A stretch of 64,000 nucleotides of DNA, taken from the NCBI GenBank assembly GCA_963978905.1, contig OZ022261.1, forward strand, positions 17,841,582 through 17,905,581. Direction: 5' to 3'. Shown piece by piece: positions 1 through 11,000 of the stretch; positions within the stretch are counted from its first letter, which is position 1, and each line of letters starts with the position of its first letter. Under the pieces are notes generated by a model that saw only the letters and a list, made by a program, of their open reading frames with translations, had not been told where the DNA came from and ran no database searches. The position numbers and the translations under genes were made by a program. This DNA comes from Trichostrongylus colubriformis. Its lineage: Eukaryota; Nematoda; Chromadorea; Rhabditida; Trichostrongylidae.

Positions 1-117
1 CCGCAAAAGTGCAGCAAAGCTACACTCGGTTAGTACATCAGTAACGAATGGATGTTACTTGTTGTCCTCGTAAGGAAATGCACATTCGCTTATCACAGCA
101 ACTCGCAATGATGCATA

Positions 118-1025
118 TGTATATGGCATGAGGTCACTTGTTATTGACACACACTCATTACTACTGTTCATTCAAGGACTTCTAGCTGAAATCCAGAATG
201 CTTCCAGCGCTTTTCTAGAGGAGATCGCTGCCTCATGGGCCAATATCGTGCACTTGATATCAAAATCATTGTCGTTATGCCATTCAATTCGGTGTTTCCC
301 TAACGTGTCAACACATTACTGCGCTGTTTTCCGAATAGATGTTCTTTAATTCGCACCGATAATATTCTCCCTATTTCCCCTATGTATGTTGAATTACAAG
401 TCCTACATTCTATCTGATAAATTACGCCTGCTAGGGCGCAATCCCCAACTTTACCATGAGAACATGTGACACAATTCTCCGACAAGCACTCTCTATCATA
501 AAGTCTGTTCCTCACAAGTTGCCGTTTAATGTTATCATTTGGGATGTTGACCAGCGCAACATCGTCATGCAACTGTGCTCGAACAATACAGCGTTGTATT
601 GCGGAGGATACTTTGTCAGAGATAAACGGGATACACAGGGGAATTCTGTTTTGGCGCGATGTGTTTCTCCTGTCAACGTGACGTCTTTCAAATCGACGTG
701 GGACCTCATAGCCATTTGCAGCAGCGATATTTGAAGCTAATCGGAGTGTTGCTGTTCTGTACATGTTTCTGATAACAACACGTTTCACAGCAGACGGGTG
801 TGCAGACGTGGCATGGATCAAGATGTTCTTCGAGCTTCCATTCAGGCTTCTGGGTTTTACGGGTGGTTTTGACACGATGTCAGAAATGCTAGAGGGGATG
901 AGGCGTTTGATGGGATAGTGTGCATTTCTTAGGCCCTGAGCCATGTTTAGGCCGTTGAAGACGACGAAAGGTCGAAACGTTGGCCGAAATAAACATTCCA
1001 CCTGAAAACCTCGTGGCAGAAGCAT
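118..1025 (-). mobile_element. Penelope-like element relic, GIY-YIG endonuclease C-terminus
   Basis: A 241-codon open frame (1025 down to 300) matches the C-terminal third of Penelope-like retroelement polyproteins. It shows the end of the reverse-transcriptase thumb (IPFISDKVSSAI, then NRLYDRE), a Cys-rich linker (CLSENCVTC) and a GIY-YIG-type nuclease core: GVIYQIECRTC, then TYIGEIGR, then RIKEH. In active elements this domain nicks the target DNA for reverse transcription. The frame breaks near 300, but homologous-looking sequence (CTILAHEAA, then ISARSP, then SITSDLMPY) continues in another frame to about 118. The reverse-transcriptase core is absent, so this is a 5'-truncated, frameshifted copy. 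Domain assignment is from family knowledge; the copy is clearly dead. Confidence 0.75.
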
Positions 1026-1285
1026 TATAAAACAAGAATAACAACTAGTTATCTCATTTGATGCTTACATGATCACAACTAAACGGTTCTAAGCTCACAT
1101 GAATAGACTTCTCAAGAACATTTCCTCAACCACTTATACGCATTCTGATAGCACTCCTGGATACGGCGAAAAAGCTCTTGAAGGGATGCAGAAAAAATTG
1201 ATCTCGAAGGGATACAGGATAAAGTTGAATGCTTTAATGTTAATAACTTAAGAGCGGTAGGAAAGGCCCGCGATAATCAGATTAG

Positions 1286-1710
1286 TGGCTTGCATACTTG
1301 GGGCAAGTGGTCCTTGGACGACTGCTCAGGTTGCAGCTTTGTTGTGGCTGTCCAGTGATCCCCCACGGTGTTGTGCCTGCTTGAACACAACCAAGCCACA
1401 CCCATCCACACAAATCTCACCTGGCCTGAGACGAACGAATTCCCTACGTGGCGCTCACGTTGAGAAGAAAATGCGAGAGATGACAATGAAACAGCCATTT
1501 TCGATGATGGGGGCAGCTTACACACTGGACATTGGGAATTCGTTCATCTAAGACCAGGTATGATTTGGTTGAGTGGGCGCGGCTTGGTTGTGTGCAAACA
1601 GGCGCAACAACGTGCAGATGCAGCGTGCCGCCGCAACAAAGGTACGGTTTGAGCAGTTATCCAAGGACCTTCCTTTCTGGTCTACAGCCCCAAGGTTCAA
1701 GCAGTTCACG
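1286..1710. repeat. Foldback (inverted-repeat) element
   Basis: The two halves are imperfect reverse complements. On the left are CTTGGGGCAAG, GGTCCTTGG, ACTGCTCAGG, GCTTTGTTGTGG, ACAACCAAGCC and CGAACGAATTCCC. They return in reverse-complement order on the right as GGGAATTCGTTC, GGCTTGGTTGTGT, CGCAACAAAGG, GAGCAGTTATCCAAGGACC and CCCCAAGG. Arms are about 180-190 bp around a spacer near 1460-1530. No transposase is present. It sits between the Penelope-like relic and the RTE element. Both-strand ORFs here are by-products of the symmetry. Confidence 0.6.
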
Positions 1711-1852
1711 CACTTCATTGCGTCATGGACCGCTACTCAGTCATCGATCGATAACGTTCACCTCTTGAAACCATATCCTAAAACACATTTTTCTACGTAA
1801 TATCCTGGTATACCATAGTTGATCAGATTAAAGGTATATGATAGTTTTTTAC

Positions 1853-4800
1853 TTACTTACCCAAGATACTTAGGAGCCCGTAATCGGCGGGCGCAGCGGT
1901 GGGCACACGTCTTCCATCGTTGTCGGTCCTTCGCGACTTGGGATCAGTGTGCGTGAGGGGCGCTGAGCTTCTTAAGCGAGTCGCTCCCGCGAGTTGCGGA
2001 ACGACCGAGCGTCCTCTTGACGTCTCGCGGGTACCAGAAGGTCGTTCGGCTTGTCCATCGGTCATCGATGGGCCTTGAGATGTGCCCGGCCCAACGCAGA
2101 TTCGCGGTGTCGATGTATTCGACTGCATCTCTAACGCCGGATTGTTGTCGTAGATGCGCTGCGTCGATTCTTCTGGTGCTGTTCTCTTCTGTGTTTTTAG
2201 GAGGCATCTCTCCAGGGCGCGTTGGCATCTCGTGATCATCGTTGCCGTGGTTTTCGTACTGCTCCAGGTCTCAGCGCCATAGCATAGGGCTGGTAGCACC
2301 GTAGAGTCGAATAGATGGGCTCGGATCTGGTGATCGCTGATAAATGGGATGCTTCTTTAACTTTCCCACGGCTGCCCACGCGGCTTTTCTTCTTCTGCCA
2401 ATCTCAACGGTTATCTCGTTCGTCATTGTGACGTCTCGGCCCAGGTGGACGTAGTGATCCACGTCTGATAGTTCTGCGTCATCGAGGAGGATTGACGTCA
2501 TGTCAGCCCATTGGTTTCGCATCCCTTCGGTCTTGCTGCGATTCATCTCGAGTCCTATGGCTTTGCCGGCCTCGTTGAGTTCGTCGAGCATCTGTTGGAG
2601 CTCGGCGGCGTCGTTGCTGATCAGGACCATATCGTCTGCAAATCGCAGGTTGGAGAGCTTCTTGCCGTCAATACGGACGCCTTTGTTGGATCAGTCGTCA
2701 TGGCAGGATGGAGGGCAGCGGTGAACAGCTTGGGAGAAATGGTATCTCCCTGCTTCACTCCTTTGCCGATTGGAATCACCAGTTCTGTGGAACATGGTGA
2801 TGCTCGTTGTCATCCCGCTATTGGATTCCTCGACAATGTCGATGTACTTTTGCTCGAGGCCAGCTGCTGTGAGGGCATTCCACACTGCATTCGTTTCGAC
2901 GCTGTCGAATGCTGTAACGTAGTCGACGAAGCAGAGTAGGAGCGGGATCTGCTACTCCTTGGGCTTCTTTATGAGTTGAATGAGGGCGTGGATGTGGTTG
3001 GCGCATGCATAGCCTTTGCGGAATCCTGCTTGCTCTTGTAGTTGGAATTCGTCTAGCGTTCGTTTGAGCCGGTTTAGCAGTACTTCGGAGAATGGCTTGT
3101 AAAGCTGTGACAGAAGGGCGATCGGCCGGTAGTTCTTGACGTCGTCTCTGTCGCCTTTTTTGAAGATGAGAACAGTCTTCGACGTCTTCCATAGCGCCGG
3201 AATTGTGCCTTCTTTGAGATACCGATTGAATCTCACTGCGAGCTCGTGGATGATGGTGTCGCCGCACGCCTTCAAAGTGTCTCCGCTCATCTTGTCAGGT
3301 CCACAGGCTGTATTCGGTTTCAACTGTCTGATAGCGTGGCGAATTTCTGATGGCAGGATGTCGGCGACGTCCTCCGCTGGCGAGCTGGGTGGGCTGCTAA
3401 TGACGTTTCTTGAACTGAAGAGGTCGGTGTGGAACTTCTAGACGGCATCTTCGATCACCGATCGGCTGGTCTGGAGGTGCCCGTTTTGGTCTCGTATTGC
3501 TGTAATATTCGTGCATGTCGTCGTCAGATCGTGTTTGCATTTTTTGTCACTTACTTTGTTCTCGGCGCTCTCCTTTAGCTTGGCGTTTCTGAATCTTCGT
3601 ATAGATTCCTCTGCGATGCGGCATGCCTTATTTATCGCCAGATCCTCTAGAGCTGCAGCCGTAGGTTTTTGATGATCTCGACCCTCTTCTCTAGCAAGCT
3701 TCGGGCCATGGCATCAATACGGTCTCTTGACGGAGGAGGTCTTTCGGCGGCTGTTGATGCACATTGGAGGATGTTATGACACATCCTGGTGTAGTTGATG
3801 TCCGGAACAATGTTCCAGTCCTGTTGACTGGCGGTCGCTTCCATGATCCCGATGTTGCATATGGGGAATCGCGGTGCAACCGGTCGGTGGTTATCCCTCT
3901 TCTTGACATGGGTCTGAGCTGAATCTTCGCTCGTAGAAGACGGTGGCCCGATCCCGTGCAGAAACTTGCGACAAGTGACACATCGAGAATGCTTCTTTCC
4001 GATTAGTGATGAAGTGGTAAATCTCAGTGTGCATGGATCCGTTGGAACTTTCCCATGTCCATCCCCTCGCAGGCTTCTTCGGGAATAGGCTGTTGCCGTG
4101 AAGGTTACAGCAGCTCAGCAGGTCTATCACGCGTTCTCCATTGTCTTTACTCGCGTCAGCGAGTCCGTGGTGGCCAGTGCCAGCGGAAACGAAAGCGTGC
4201 TTGCCGAGAATCGCACTGAAGTCTCCGCAAATGTACTTGTAGTATGACTTTTCGCACTTTATCTTCTTTTCCAGGTCTCTGTAGAAGAGCTCCGCCTCTT
4301 CGTCCTCGTAGGTCGATGTCGGGGCGTAGACGTTGATGACGGATATCGCGGTGGTCGAGTCGATTCTGATTCTGAGGATGGCAAGTCGGGGGAGATGATG
4401 TTGTGAAAAACGACAAGGTGTTCGATGCCCTTATGCACTATGAATCCATTCCTCCAATGTTCTTCTTGTCGTATTTCGCACCAGTCACGGTGAGGTCTCC
4501 CTCTGCTGATCGTCCGGTGGTCGTGGAGGGGGATTCAGTCTCTTGGAGCGCGATGATGTCGAAATGGACGTTCCGTAACGCGTGTGTGACTGTTTCAAGA
4601 CTAACTTCCGAGTTGACCGTCCTAGCGTTATATGTGCAAATTCGTAAGCAGCGGTCATGTTTCTTCGGCATGTCTTTGACGGGTGCACGCCCGTGGTATC
4701 GGCTGTTTTTGTCTGCAGGTCCCTTTGCGTCGTCCTTTCCTCCGGTGTACTCAGAGTGGGGTCTTCCGTCTAAGCCGTGTGGGACCCTCCTTAATGGACG

Positions 4801-4869
4801 TGTAGGGGCATACACATAGGCATATACTTTATTACCCAAAAGATTTCCGCGCTGAGCGTGCTTTTTCAA
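1853..4869 (-). mobile_element. RTE-clade non-LTR retrotransposon, decayed
   Basis: Fragments in several minus-strand frames line up in the order of an RTE-type endonuclease-reverse transcriptase. An AP-type endonuclease N-terminus lies at about 4680-4440 (ICTYNARTVNSE, then DIIALQETES). A long endonuclease/linker region follows to about 3600. The reverse transcriptase begins near 3323 with CGPDKMSGDTLK, then LIFKKGDRDDVKNYRPIALL and QEQAGFRKGYA. The catalytic FADD box is intact at about 2632-2643. Next come the C-terminal KTEGMRNQW, LPALCYGAETW, RCQRALERCLL and RWAGHISRPIDDRWT, ending near 1856. There are at least five frame changes and no full ORF, so the copy cannot be autonomous. Such elements are common in hookworm genomes (family knowledge). 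Confidence 0.85.
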
Positions 4870-5397
4870 ATAACTAGTTGCGTTATCATGGCTTCGCTTA
4901 ATGGGTACGAACGACTATCGGTATTTTCGTTGTTTCGTTGAGGAATAGATGTCATTACCTACGTTTATGTTTATGCTTACTTGTTTGCTGAGGCGAACGT
5001 GTGTTTGTTTATTACGTTCCTAGGGCAAGCGTTCGTCAAACGGAGCACGGAGATGTCATTAGACATAAAAAAATAAAAATTGTGATTGAGAAAAAATTGA
5101 AAACTCAGCCTTTACAGGTATACTGTCACGACGGCTACGAGAACTGGTTAATCTCAACGGGCTAGGAAATAGTATAATTACTCAGTACTTTCGCCATATA
5201 TTGCTTGAAGAGATCAATGCACTAAAAAAGTCTCCGTCTTCGTCTACTTTATTATATGAACCAGCCACTGTGAATGTGGAATTTGAGGCCCATCCATTAC
5301 ATCTAGACCTGGTTGAGAAAGTCTCGATCTTTCCATACTGTACAAGAATGCTTCATTTCACAAAATAAAATATGAAAGGGCCCAAATCATTGGTCTG
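4870..5397. other. Intergenic, no gene seen
   Basis: AT-rich sequence with no ORF above background and no recognisable element. It separates the 5' end of the RTE copy from the tRNA-like palindrome. Confidence 0.5.
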
Positions 5398-5554
5398 AGT
5401 TACTACAAGGGTGCTGAGTTATGGGCAAAAGCTTCGGTGGCGGACGGGACTCGAACCCGCACTTCATCCTTGATGGGATGGAGGATGGAGTGCGGGTTCG
5501 AGTCCCGTCCGCCACCGAAGCTTTTGCCCATAACTCAGCACCCTTGTAGTAACT
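5398..5554. repeat. Perfect inverted repeat carrying tRNA T-arm/acceptor halves
   Basis: 5398-5463 and 5489-5554 are exact reverse complements (66 bp each) around a 25-base loop. The loop itself can pair CATCC with GGATG. In the right arm, GCGGG-TTCGAGT-CCCGT is a T-arm and GGTTCGAGTCC a canonical Pol III B box, followed by CCGCCACC like a tRNA acceptor 3' strand. The left arm supplies the complementary GTGGCGG. No D-arm, anticodon arm or A box is present, so this is not a functional tRNA. It looks like a tRNA 3' half duplicated head to head, or the core of a tRNA-derived repeat. Confidence 0.85.
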
Positions 5555-8002
5555 TTCGCATCGCGAGCTGCGGCGATAAACAGCAGTTATCAAAAATTAA
5601 AAATATCAAAATTGGTCTGAGTGTTATAGTGCTTATAGTTCATGGTGTTTATAGTTTATATGCCATACATCCGTCGAAGATTTCACGACTTGATTGCAGG
5701 GTTACTGTTCCCAGATACTTATTCCAAATCTTATGTTCTCATTGAATGCTTCAGGAGTCCTCAGAGCTTCAAGATTCAATCGCAAGTCTTACTACGAAAA
5801 GGTATCTTACGCATAAAATTGTCCTGCACCTTTCCGAGAGCACTAGTATCTTTTCTTCTTAGTTCGTGGAACATAGTAGCGCCCGACATAGGTCGTATAG
5901 ACCTATAGCAGAGTGAAGTTAACCGCGTAAACAACAGCTTGATAATGTACGCAAGAAGTTGTACTGGTTCACCAAGAGAACTGTTGCCCGTTATGCCACG
6001 CTGTTTTTTTTGAAACTAATAAGGGAAGGACACGAGGTCGATGTGGCCATTCGGAATGGGGTAGAAGTGGTCACATATATTTTTGGAGGCTGATCTCGAA
6101 TCCGCACTTCAATTCTGCAGAACTATCCTCTGAGCAGAGTTACAAAGCCATTTTCGACGAAAGTCGGCTCAAATACTCCCCAAGCGAAAGGTCTGCCAAC
6201 GTGCGACTGGTGAAGGGGTGGGTGTCTCGCCCAATAAGCTGAGAATGATGGTTTATGCTTGGTGAGACACTTCGTTTGCAATTTGGTGAGAATTTCTATT
6301 GTTTACAGAAAACACTTCTACTTTGACATTACCTCATTTTGATGGTCCTCTTGGCATCAGGCACATTCGAATGGTAAGCACTTTTCACAAATATTATGTC
6401 CGATCGATAACTTCCAATGCGTTGGTACTATACTTTTCATAGTCCTCTTTCGTGTCTGGGAAACATGCCCAGAAGTGTTATCTTGTACAGTAAGTGCTAC
6501 ATCTATTTTTGTGTACCTCTCACTATTTCTTTTATCAAGATCGCAGAAAACTCCGCGATCCAACTTGTTTAATAGAGCAGACTCCCATAGCGTCATGTAG
6601 CTGCTTTCTCGGCAAATTCCACGCACAAAAACGGCGTCCGCTAGGTCGGCATTGGTGGGAGCCTTTCTTCCACCCCACCAGCACGCAGGAGCCACTCAAC
6701 ACGCCCTCAACGGTCTCCTCGAACCATGCCTTCCTCAAGGCGAACTGGGAACGTGCCTTTGAGACGGAACACACCAGACGTTATGAAACCGATAATAGTT
6801 CACGGAAGATCGTAGTACATCTTCTGATCTAAAAACACGTACTTAACAAAAAATCCATTCCTTCGCTCCAACAATAAGCGAGGTAAACTTGAACGATGCC
6901 ATGAGCAGAATGAAACTGTTTTGGCCTCATTCTCCTCACCAAGGAAATCTCAGTCGACATTGATTGTTAGCAGGTTTCAGTCACGCAGCAGTATTGTTAT
7001 GAAACTGATGGAGAATTTGATGTCACAATAAATACCAAAACAGGGGGAAAATTTATCGCTACATTCTGTGGCGGAACAACACAAAGCTGAATGTGTCTAA
7101 TCAATAGTAATATAGTGAGCTGATGAATAGAAGCCTGCCTAACATTGTATATTAACGAAATCCAGTACTGAGTGAATTAAGTTTGTAATGCAGTACGTAT
7201 GTGGGAGTTGAGGGTGAGGAATACAAATGAGATAAAAACGGAGGAATACATTTCATATACATATGACGTGGAGACGATCAAACACATCAAAACATTAATA
7301 TACGACACAATAGATATCACTTGATGTTGCATGTGCTGCGATAAGGCTCCCGGCTAATCGCAGCCATGTAACACAACATCCTTCAGATTCAACTTCGAAC
7401 ATCACAACATTGTTGTCCTCAGTTCAAAAAAACAAACAAAAAGGAGCTGCAGTTTAGTATGTAAGTAGCACAACACACAATACCACTATTATTACTTTGA
7501 TCTTTTTAACTGTACAAGTATGACCGTGATACTTACTTTTTTTGTTTCCGTATGTGAATGTACGTATGTGTATGAATGTGAATTATACCGTTATATGGAC
7601 TGCAGGGATTGCAACCTTCTGATCATAGTGAACGTACGACGTACAATTCTGCCGCGAACCAGTATGACTCGTGGTTGTACCACGGGTGTTGAGAAATGGA
7701 TAAACGGCGAATGATTTGAGATATAACGGAGAAGTTTAGAGATTAAACATTGACAGTGAAATGAATGACGATGATGGTTCAGACGACAATCACATGATCA
7801 GATTGACGACGAACATGAATCGCTGTTGGTAGATGTCGTCGTCTTCATCAGACGACGTTTACGACACATGTTGGAGAGCAGGTGATAGAAGAAAGGGGGC
7901 GGTGATGAGGGATGAGGGGGAGGGGGAATGCTCGTTGATGTAAGAGAAATAACATGAGAGATGTTGCGCAAATCATCATATACGGTTGTTTCTGATGAGT
8001 GT
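5555..8002. other. Intergenic; one repeat relic, otherwise nothing
   Basis: Downstream of the apl-1 stop codon. Short ORFs here lack codon-like character or partner exons. The only recognised item is a single-arm repeat at 6025-6145. The stretch nearest 8003 should hold the apl-1 3' UTR, but I could not place a poly(A) signal with confidence. Confidence 0.5.
6025..6145. repeat. Solo arm of the 46979-48060 inverted-repeat family
   Basis: Shares GAGGTCGATGTGGCCATTC, GGAATGGGG, CTGATCTCGAATCCG and TGCAGAAC in order with the terminal arms of the element in a taf-3 intron. Only one arm is found here, so it is a relic or solo end. Confidence 0.55.
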
Positions 8003-11000
8003 TCAGGCCTTGCTGTCGAAGAATGAATACGTCGGATTCTCGTAACCATTCACCTGCATACCAGCCACGTGACGTTCTTCAGGAGTGTAGACATCAACCT
8101 GATATGACGCATACTATGTACATTAATCTGATTTCACGACCGAACTATTGAAGCAGCGTGCTCCGCGGAAGGGGCGGTCGGTTCACACAGGCAGAACCTA
8201 GACACTCTGTAGATGCTAGGAACCTACAAATTTCGAAGGGGGCAGCCGTCACCTCTTGAAGTGTCCCGGCACAATTCGAGTTTCCTGTTGCGAGCCCCAC
8301 CAGTGTATGGCTCACTATCGAATTAGCCAAATCTCCCTCGCTACCTCACGTCTGCCTCTTTGTTTAGCAAAAAGTCTCGCAAACCCGCGAAATAACGAAA
8401 AGCGAAGCAAAGTGGAACAGAGGTCGGACATTAAACTATTTTCCTACAGCTACTGGCTAGCTACTTGCCTATTACTCCTCAGCGGGATGATCCAAAAAAG
8501 ATCTCGAAGGAATGCTGAACAACCCCCTTCGATATCAGCCGAGCGAACAGATTACAGACTAGGTGGGTTCATTTCAGCCACTCAAATCGAATTAATCAAC
8601 CTTTTCGGCGAATATCGCATAAAAAGTCTCAGAAAGTGCATTGTTCTGAGCACAAATCGAATTCCAGCCATGCTATATGTATGCGGGTTTGGAAAGAACA
8701 AACCTCGATAAATCCGTGATGCGCTCGTCGACGTCGAACAATAGTAGCAACCAACATCGTCAGCGATACGATTGCTATTGCTCCTACGATGAACACCGCT
8801 TGTGAGGATGAGAGCAGACCACTTTCCTGGTACACCGACTTCTAAATAACTCATACCATCAGGAAAACAGACGAGAACTGCAGCAGCATGAACGATTTCA
8901 GTGATAGTTATGTGATCATTCAGCACTGAGGCCAAACAAAAAGCCTCACAATTTGCTGTCCTGTTGTGACCTCGAAACCTCAGCAATTTTGCCGTAACGT
9001 GTATGAGTAATTTAATGAGACTTATACACTCCATACAAGGATGTTCTTCCTATTGACAGAAATGAAAACAGCTCCTCAAACTGAACAGTCTTCGTCCGGA
9101 CTCAGCTCACATTAGCCAGTACGCTAAATCTGTACCCTTCACTGACAAAATATTTTGATTCTAAAAACAGGATGCACCCGGCAGTGCGACCGATGCGATA
9201 GTAGTTGCCAAAACGAAAGCGTTACGTACGTCAGGCTTTTGTGCTCAAGCACGGCAATGTGATGATCGTTGATCATGATCGCATCGCCGAGTATGAAGCA
9301 GGCTCACAGCTGTCTCAAAGAAAAAACCTTCCCATCAACGAGTACAACACGCATTAGGAGCATAAACCTAACCGCTACTCATTTCTGTGTATTCTACAAA
9401 CTGCGTTAGAAAAATCTGCCACAATCTGTCTTTTTGCCATAACTATACGGATCCTATGGCTTTGAAATCCGGACCGATGGCTAGAGCTCATCGAGACAAG
9501 TCTCCCATAAAAAGTAACGTTCATTTTCCTCTACATGAACATATTCATTCCCGAGAAACTGGGAAATTTACTTCCCGAGGCGTGAGAAAGTACCTGCGGG
9601 CATAACGGCACCGTAAGCTCTCCACTTCAAAAAGTTCTAGTTCAGGCTTTTGAAAACAAGAAATGTTAATATATTTGACAAGAGCATGAATACTTGATCA
9701 CTTTGGTTCCATTCATGTATGGTTTTACTCCATTTCAATCTGAAAGTGGCGTAGACCTGTTTTCCAAGATTTCACACCCGGTCAGAAAAGAATTTTTTGT
9801 AAAAAAAAATAAGCCATTTCAAGTCGATCAGTAGTGCTGTTGATGTACTTCGAAGGAGCATTGTAGGACTCCTTCAAAGGTAGGCAGACCGAGTGTTATC
9901 TGTATCGAATCTTTCGCACGCTTTGTTTATTCGGTCTTTTCCGCATACCTGTCGGTCTCTGCCAAATAATGAACTGATTGTGCGGGGTAAGTATAACTAT
10001 TTGTGACAAACTGTGAAATTCTCAACTGTACCCTCATAAAAGGCGAGCTGTCTCAAAAAAAGTGGGTTCAAACAATCTGAATCTTGGAAAGTTGAAATCG
10101 GTGAGGTAGTTAATCGACGGAGACATAGTATCGTAGTGTTTGTTCCCATTCATTTAGGGCGAAGCGACTAACTATCTCACCAAATTTCAATTTGCCAAGA
10201 TTCAGGTTGTTTGAACCCTGTTTTCTTGGGACAGCTCCAAAACTGTCTTTTATGAGGCTACAGTTGAGAATTTTACAGTTTTTACAGTCAAACTATTTCT
10301 TTCCTTTCCCGCCCCCCCCCCCCCTAAAATCTTTTTAAACATGGTTTCTTTGTTAACAATTGTTTATTTCTTCGCACTGTGCTGGTGAACAAAAGTTCCC
10401 TCGCAGTACAGCAAGAGCACTGCCGATCTGCGTGAAGTGGCTTGGTTTTTTTTACAAGAAATGCGTCTTTGATGAGGTGTGATATTCTGGTAGGGTTTTA
10501 GGAAGGCCCTTTTTCAAAACTAAGTAAGATCAAAATGGGATCAAAATGACCATGTAATCATGCTCTTGTCAAGTGTACTGCGATTTTCTGGTTTCAAATG
10601 CCTGAATTAACCGGAACTTTTAGCTGAAGTGGAGAGCTTACGGTGACGTCATACCCGCTACTTTCTTGCGCCTCGGAGAGTCAATCTCCCACTTTTCTTG
10701 GAAATGAAGATGATCAGACTAAGGAAAATAAACATTTTTTAGCAGAGGAGATTCGTCTTGACGAGCTCCAGGCACCGGTCTGTTTTCCAGAGCAATTGAA
10801 CCGCCTCTGGTATAGATATGACGAAGACACGGATTGCGACAGATTTGCCTGATGCAATCCTTGGATTTAGCAGAAATTAGGAGTGGTATTGTAGTATCTG
10901 AAATATACGGAGATAGCGCTGCTTAAGTTTCTAATTACGATTTGGATTTTCTTTAAAATAGTAATTTCTAATATCTCCCTCCCTTCAAACGCATATATCT

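Noticed and set aside
2511..2939. Plus-strand 142-codon ORF
   Set aside because: Antisense of the RTE reverse transcriptase domain.
5452..5515. Functional tRNA gene
   Set aside because: Only T-arm and acceptor halves are present; no D-arm, anticodon loop or A box.
5437..5745. 102-codon ORF starting MADGTRTRTSS
   Set aside because: Translation of the tRNA-like palindrome; such frames arise wherever that repeat occurs.
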